64,000 nt of DNA from Tubiluchus corallicola. Its lineage: Eukaryota; Priapulida; Priapulimorpha; Priapulimorphida; Tubiluchidae. Below are positions 58,351-64,000 of this stretch, in pieces. The translations under genes and the position numbers were made by a program. Under the pieces are notes generated by a model. That model did not search any database. It saw nothing but the letters and a program-made list of their open reading frames with translations, and was not told the DNA's origin. The stretch lies in NCBI GenBank assembly GCA_030141605.1, contig JAQGDQ010000409.1, positions 124,616 through 188,615 of the forward strand, read 5' to 3'. How positions within the stretch are numbered: position 1 is the stretch's first letter; each line of letters starts with the position of its first letter.

Positions 58351-59642
58351 GTAAGTATGTGTATTTGGTACAGCAGTCAGATGTTATGCGAATATACATC
58401 ATGTTACGTGTGTCCTATACTGACCGTGTTATACTGGCAATACATCGATTAAAGCTGTTGCATTGAGCGTTTGACCACTGCATACAGTGAGGATTCCGTA
58501 ATCTTATATTGAAGCCATGGTCTGTCGTTTGAGATGTTTTAAAAATCTCTCGGTTAACATCAGAACTGCATATCGGTGTTATATATCGTCATATTCATAC
58601 AGGACTACTTCATTGTTAAGCCCTTGACTTCGGAATTCATTAATTGAGTTATTTTCTCTATTGCGTAATGCGGCATTATTGTTAGTAAGTATGAATCATA
58701 GTCATGCGATTGCGTTACTGAAAAGCACGTTTTGATAGACTGTTATTTAACACCTGAAACTATATGAAGATTCAGCAACGTAGACTTTACATTCTTATTG
58801 TCAATTATGAATAGGAATCTTGTATTTCAGATCTGTTTTAATATTTTAAAAGCTTATGAATAAGAAAACGCACTAATTTTTGCTAGTACCATAATCAAGT
58901 ATTACGATTCTGTAAAATTCTGCAAGCTCAGCTCAGTCATTACCATACGTTTGTTTTACTGACACGAAATGAAAATTTGTTATCGTGAACTTTTTTAACC
59001 TTTGTATAATGTTGCTGTTTTCTGAAAAGTAGGAAATTTTGGGCTATGAAATGTTTAAAATATACCGTAGAAAAAAAAACTAATTTATGAAAGCTACTGG
59101 TCTTGTCAATGTTAATTAATTATTGAAGGTTTCGCTAGAAGGGAACTGAATGAGATCCTTTTATATTCAGAGTTGTATATATTTTATTATTATATTTGTA
59201 TATATTTCTATCTTTACTCATTATCTATATCCACTTCTCTATTATGTATTGCATTAGTTTACAAAATAAATGACATATATATAATTCCTCATCATTTATA
59301 AATATAATGACCTAATAATCATACTTAGTAAAGGTATGTTTTTTGATAGAGTGAGAACCATAATGAAAAAGTGCTTTAATGTAGCATTAATCATCCATTG
59401 TTTTTGTTTGTTAGTGCCAGATGGTGCCGAGGTTGGTGAATGTAAACAGGCAAAGCACAATTTTTAAGTATATATTGTTTACACAATCGTGTATATTGGT
59501 TATTACCGAGATAGAAGTTTTGTTTGAAAATTGCTTTTTGATGCTTGAAATGTGAACATTTGTAGCACTGACAGGTTTCTACCATGATGGAGCATTTCCA
59601 GATATAAATTTTAATCGTAATAAAATTGTATATTTCTTCTAG
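58351..59642. other. Probable 5' UTR intron of bZIP gene
   Basis: AT-rich with no coding trace; contains ATTGCGTAAT at 58660-58669. Bounded by GTAAGT and TTCTTCTAG. Confidence 0.35.
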
Positions 59643-59688
59643 GTTGAAGTAATCAAAACAGGAAACCATCTCCTTTTCTGAATGGATT

Positions 59689-60726
59689 ATGGCACATGAG
59701 GCACATGGCTCCAAGGACAAACTGACAAGAGAAATGGGCAATAACTCCATTGATGACCTAGCACTGCAGCTGAGACAGTCAAACGAAGGCAAATCATCTG
59801 TTTACCCTACCAAGGCCGTGAAGGAGGACGACGACGGTCCTTTAGATTTCTCCGTTTCCAAGTCTCGTTCAGAGGAGCTGAGTTCGGTGGGTAGTAGTAG
59901 CCGTGACAGCTTTCCCGAGAGGAGCGTTTCCACCGAAAGCCCTCCAAATGAAGACCGGAGGTCTCCTGGCACGACCAATGGCAACGGCGTTGCTGGCAGT
60001 TCTAACGGTATCCTGAGTTCTGCTATGTTACCCAGGATTCCATTGTCCAGCCAGTATACAGCAGATGCTAAAAAGGTGATGAAGCAAACTCGTCCATTTA
60101 AAGCATATCCCAGAGACCCGTTATCGTTGCCTATTGGATATTATGGTATACCATTTGCTGGTCTGCCGGGCATGCCCGGAATGGGAATGGATGCTCTGAT
60201 TCCCCCGGGACAGCCGGGATCTCTGGCCAATAATGAACTGTACAGTCATTATATCAAACGTATTCAACAAGCTCAGGAGAATTTGATGAAAAGCCAAATT
60301 CAGCAACAGCAACACCAACAGCATTTTGTGATGGCGCCGCAAAAGCGTGAGGACGACGTCAAGCAAGAACCGAATGTGTCGACAGGGTCACCCGTGACAT
60401 CCGTTCCAATGCCCCAAACGCTCACTTCTTCCAAATGCTCATCACCATCAGAGACCTCCAGCACATCACCTACCTCAATAAGTGCGTCCAATTCCAGGAA
60501 GCGAGCTCGTGTTTTTCCAGACGAACAGAAGGACGAGTCGTACTGGGAACGACGGCGCAAGAACAATGAAGCGGCGAAACGTTCCCGGGATGCAAGACGC
60601 GCCAAGGAGGACGAAATTGCTATCCGAGCCGCTTTCCTAGAACAAGAAAATCTTAAATTACGGGTTGAACTAGCCGCTTTAAAAAATGAAACCTCAAAAT
60701 TAAGATGTATGCTGTATAACAGTTAA
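59689..60726 (+). CDS. PAR-related bZIP transcription factor (giant/CES-2-like)
   Basis: Complete 345-residue reading frame in one exon, start ATGG with A at -3. Nuclear DNA-binding dimer expected. In order: PLDFS (51-55), a CtBP-recruitment-type motif that suggests repression; [17 protein letters not shown] (134-150), a block I associate with giant/CES-2-type proteins; a Gly/Met/Pro-rich stretch (155-178); poly-Gln/His (205-212); VKQE (224-227), fitting a SUMO acceptor consensus; Ser/Thr-rich linker (230-269). The bZIP follows: [18 protein letters not shown] (290-307, invariant N-x2-A-A-x(S/C)-R) and a short leucine zipper to residue 343. YWERRRKNN is typical of the PAR/CES-2/giant branch rather than C/EBP or CREB. 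No classical PAR domain was recognised. Target site expected is TTAYGTAA; such sites lie upstream. Which subfamily ortholog it is remains open. Confidence 0.93.
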   Translation: MAHEAHGSKDKLTREMGNNSIDDLALQLRQSNEGKSSVYPTKAVKEDDDGPLDFSVSKSRSEELSSVGSSSRDSFPERSVSTESPPNEDRRSPGTTNGNGVAGSSNGILSSAMLPRIPLSSQYTADAKKVMKQTRPFKAYPRDPLSLPIGYYGIPFAGLPGMPGMGMDALIPPGQPGSLANNELYSHYIKRIQQAQENLMKSQIQQQQHQQHFVMAPQKREDDVKQEPNVSTGSPVTSVPMPQTLTSSKCSSPSETSSTSPTSISASNSRKRARVFPDEQKDESYWERRRKNNEAAKRSRDARRAKEDEIAIRAAFLEQENLKLRVELAALKNETSKLRCMLYNS

Positions 60727-61610
60727 CTGTGATCCTCAAAGTAAAAAGTGTTAAAAAACTCTGACTGCCATCTGTGGTCAGTTAGACAAACTGCTTGATG
60801 TGGTGAAATTATTGTGTGAAGAATTAAACGATCTTGCAAGTATTTTTGCAAATGCAACACACTGCAAGCTTTGAAAGACTGTGAATTAGTAAACAATTGT
60901 CGAGGAAAGGGGCTCCGATACCGGGACAAACGCCCGCAGGGTAGGATGGGGTACAGATGTGAGTTCAGGTTTCAGTTTTCAGCGGTGGGAATAAGTCCAT
61001 TTCAACGTGTTTACCGTCCTGACTTCAATCACATATCATGCTTAAGTCCAAGGTTCGCTTAGAGCAATGTTGACAGATGTATTGCGTATGCCAGCGGTGC
61101 TTACAACATGGGATGTTAATTCCTCACGTGGCGGATCCAGACATGGGGAAGTACTGCAGTGTCAGCAGAACAGGGTTGACTTGTATTCACCCCTTTAATT
61201 GTCTGTTTTTTATTTGTTTGTTTTTGTTTGTTGTTATTGTTTGTGAGTGCCGACATTCTTCAAATTGGCTCACAATTCTGTTATGATATCAATTGCAATG
61301 TGTGTGTAAAGGTAGTGTACACATAGTTATAGCCTACAGTACTTCGATTTTCATGTACCTCCAGTACCGGTCATCGTTCAGTGTTCACATATCATATATA
61401 TACATCTTTTATCAAACGTCTTATGTAAAGCCTAGGTTGTTGATAATGTGAGTTAATTTACATTACGTATGACTTACTATTTGAAAAGATGGCGTGTCGT
61501 CAACGAACTTATTAGTAAAACCTACTAATGCAATAAGCAGCAATAATATCGAAGCTGTTTTTAAAAATTTTCGTAAAATGTGGGTTTCCGTTTGGGTTTA
61601 GTACTTGAAA
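60727..61610 (+). other. Presumed 3' UTR of the bZIP gene
   Basis: Follows the TAA stop without a recognisable gene. No exact AATAAA; an ATTAAA lies at about 60824. A convergent LINE fragment begins at 61611. Confidence 0.4.
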
Positions 61611-61943
61611 CTAGTGCTTCAAACTTAATAGCTCCAACTGCTCAACAACTTCAACTTCAACACTCATAGAAACCCCATATTTTTCCACGAAATAATTGTG
61701 AATTAAAACTCTATTTGGTGCACCAATCACCATGGCAGGCAGATTATTCCATTCATTCACAAATTTCACAGTAAATGAATATTTACGAATGTCAAGACGT
61801 GACCGCTCTTTAAGCATTTTTAAATTATGTCTTCTAGTTTTAGAATCAACAACTAAATTAAAGTATTTTTCAGGCAAAATGTTTTCTTCTCTAATTAGTA
61901 TTTTATAAATCCTCAATAAGATCTCCATTGTGTCTCTTTTCAT
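61611..61943 (-). mobile_element. LINE ORF2 C-terminal fragment
   Basis: A 110-codon frame reads MEILLRIYKILIREENILPE, then DSKTRRHNLKMLKERSRLDI, RKYSFTVKFVNEWNNLPAMV and NRVLIHNYFVE. 'TRRHNLKL...R-D-RKY-F--(R/K)-VNEWN-LP--V' is the standard last block of CR1/Jockey/I-like LINE ORF2. Still open and little decayed compared with the other remnants, so it is a younger insertion, convergent with the bZIP gene. Confidence 0.85.
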
Positions 61944-63489
61944 AAAAAAATACTTTTAATTTAAAAGGTTTTTATGATTAAGCCTTATTCACGTTTTATG
62001 ATGGACACTTTTTTGTTTAACGTTGCTTATTGCTTTACTAGCCGTATCTTTAGCAGTTTATTTCTTCACACGAACGTTTTCCCAGCGTGAAGTCACAAGT
62101 TTCTCATTTAGCAGTTTAATTTCACTTTTGTGACATGCGTATAAGAAGCAGTACAAGCTTTGAACCAATCAAAATGGCATCACAAAGTGTTAAATGTATT
62201 AATGCTCTACCTCATTACACTCCTCCGTGGTTGTATAAACTATTAAGCTCCTCTTACCTGCCTTGACCCTATTCCTACTGTGATAGTACATATCGCGCCA
62301 ATTTGGCCTAAAACTGAGGCAATAATCGTGTATTTGTAACCATGTTTAGTGTTGCCGGTTCGTATAAAGCAATATTATTGGTGATTTTTGCTTACGGGTG
62401 TCTCAGTAATGGTAGGCAGTTATGACTTGGCCTGTAAGCCTTTAAAATGAAATTTAGAGACTATTTATGACGTTGTGATGTTTGGACAATACTGATACGC
62501 TGTGCGTTTTTCAGATAGAATTTCATTATGAGTTTCTTTTTGTCTCTGTTTTGATTTGTGTAACCCAAAGCTTTTAAGTCAGCACAAAATTTAGGCACAG
62601 ATGTATTGCACAAACTCTATACTTTCAGATTATAACATAAACCATTCATATTTTGTGATAGCTTTTGACTGTCTCTGCTGTAAAACAACGACCTGTTTAC
62701 TAAATGGATGGGTGACAATAACGAAAATTACTTCGAGGTGCCGTACTGTCACCGGCTAATTCGTTCATCAAGAGAGGATGCATTTTTGCCTCCAGTCACT
62801 TTTGTGGTCAAAACGCTTCTGGCTCTCCTGAGTAGGTTATCATTGTTACTTAGCTAAGTCCCAGTGCTCCCACAACCTTTAAACGAAGTAGGAACAGTGA
62901 TTGTGTGGCTGCTACCGTCTTGTAAACTGCCTACCTGTATAAAATGTTCAATATTTGCATTGAAAGCAGCTGCAGTTTTTTTGCGTGAATAAAAATCCGT
63001 TTTTCCAATATTTTCTTCATTATCTCATTATTGACTTTAATGGGTTTATTAACAGCGAACTTGATTTCAATGATTGTGCAACTATGATGCAGGTGGCGCG
63101 AAGGTCGCACAGTGTTTCAGTATTGTTAAAACATTCATCAAATACGGCAGGGATTTTTGCGTACGCGTTTGTGTTGATAATTTTAACGAGTTTATGACTG
63201 TAGTCACGTGACTCGATGATGTCATTCTGTTTACACAATGCTTAGTTTAGTTTGTTAATTGTGATCGAGTTAATGAGTGTATCGTTTGTATTACAGTTGG
63301 TACAATGGTAGAAAATTGTTTATAGCAATATTCGAGCTAGTTTAACTGTACTTACTGACTTTGTGAGCTTTATGACATGCCTAACGGTGAACGAATAATA
63401 AGGTTTTTCACATAGGTATAAAATTAATGTACAAATTCGTATACAATCTACACATTGTATGCAAGGAATAAGGACTCCTGAGTATTCGA
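61944..63489. other. Intergenic, nothing recognised
   Basis: About 1.5 kb without supported gene or repeat. AGGTGGCGC, a partial CTCF-like core, at about 63093-63101. Confidence 0.4.
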
Positions 63490-64000
63490 GGTTTCATAAC
63501 TCAAGTTTTTTGGACTCACACTTTCTGGACCCAAACTTTCTGTACTCAAGCTTTCTGAACTCAAGCTTTTTGGGCTCAAGCTTTCTGAACTCAAGCTTCC
63601 TAGACTCAAGCTTTCTGAACCCATGCTTTTTGAACTCAAGCTTTCTGAACCCATGCTTTCTGAATTCAAGCTTTCTGAACACAAGCTTTCTGGGCTCAAG
63701 CTTTCTGAACTCGAGCTTTCTGAACTCGAGCTTTCTGGGCTCAAGCGTTCTGGACTCAAGCTTCCTGAACCCATGCTTTTTGAACTCAAGCTTTCTGGAC
63801 TCAAGCTTTCTGAACTCAAGCTTTCTGGACTCAAGCTTTTTGAACTCAAGCTTTCTGAACCCATGCTTTCTGAACTCAAGCTTTCTGGAATCAAGCTTTC
63901 TGAACTCAAGCTTTTTGGGCCCAAGCTTTCTGAATTCAAGCTTTCTGAACACAAGCTTTCTGGACTCAAGCTTTCTGAACTCAAGCTTTCTGAACCCATG
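63490..64000 (-). repeat. 15-bp tandem array running off the window
   Basis: At least 33 copies of a 15-bp unit, consensus on + strand 'tcaagctttctgaac', each with an AAGCTT core. Because 15 is divisible by three, minus-strand frames stay open to the window end, encoding either a SLSSE-type or KLEFR-type pentapeptide. A real Ser/Glu-rich repeat protein cannot be excluded since the frame continues beyond the edge, but two open phases and no non-repeat coding sequence favour noncoding minisatellite. Confidence 0.9.

Overview
This is an AT-rich metazoan nuclear window, most likely from an invertebrate. Three protein genes can be supported, all on the + strand: the 3' half of a nucleoporin gene, a complete mitochondrial ribosomal protein gene, and a complete bZIP transcription factor gene. 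The rest is intron and intergenic DNA packed with short inverted-repeat transposons, decayed non-LTR and Penelope-like retroelements, minisatellites and long microsatellites. The lineage cannot be fixed from this sequence. Spliceosomal GT-AG introns, a PAR-type bZIP of the giant/CES-2 kind and CR1-like LINE remnants suggest a bilaterian.

Layout. Positions 1-10481 hold eight consecutive coding exons of NUP133. All junctions keep the reading frame, giving 357 residues to the stop codon. The introns carry MITEs, a 28-bp minisatellite next to a 3' splice site, and a 71-bp tandem triplication that copies the end of exon 5 with its donor site. From 10.5 to 34 kb lie repeats: a two-copy 500-bp element, a gaggle of MITEs, LINE 3' ends, (CT)n/(GA)n tracts, two satellite-like arrays (26.5-28.1 kb), and an inverted pair of Penelope-like elements at 29.2-30.2 kb with hammerhead-ribozyme-like motifs. 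MRPS12 sits at 34116-34807. I propose a two-exon model whose first exon supplies an Arg/Lys-rich mitochondrial targeting peptide. From 35 to 54 kb are more MITEs, a 600-bp GA/GT tract, LINE remnants, a 405-bp hAT-type MITE with a perfect 8-bp target duplication, and a 480-bp pentanucleotide array. From about 55 to 61 kb is the bZIP locus, with one intact 345-codon reading frame and candidate upstream noncoding exons. The upstream region has several palindromic bZIP sites, which suggests autoregulation. The window ends inside a 15-bp tandem array.

Repeat biology. At least three sequence-unrelated MITE families (here called C, D and G) share one terminal consensus close to TTAAAGGAAAA and are bounded by TTAA. 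They look like passengers of one TTAA-targeting transposase, which is not encoded here. No CRISPR array, operon or intact transposase was seen. The genes do not form a pathway: nuclear pore assembly, mitochondrial translation and transcription control happen to be neighbours.
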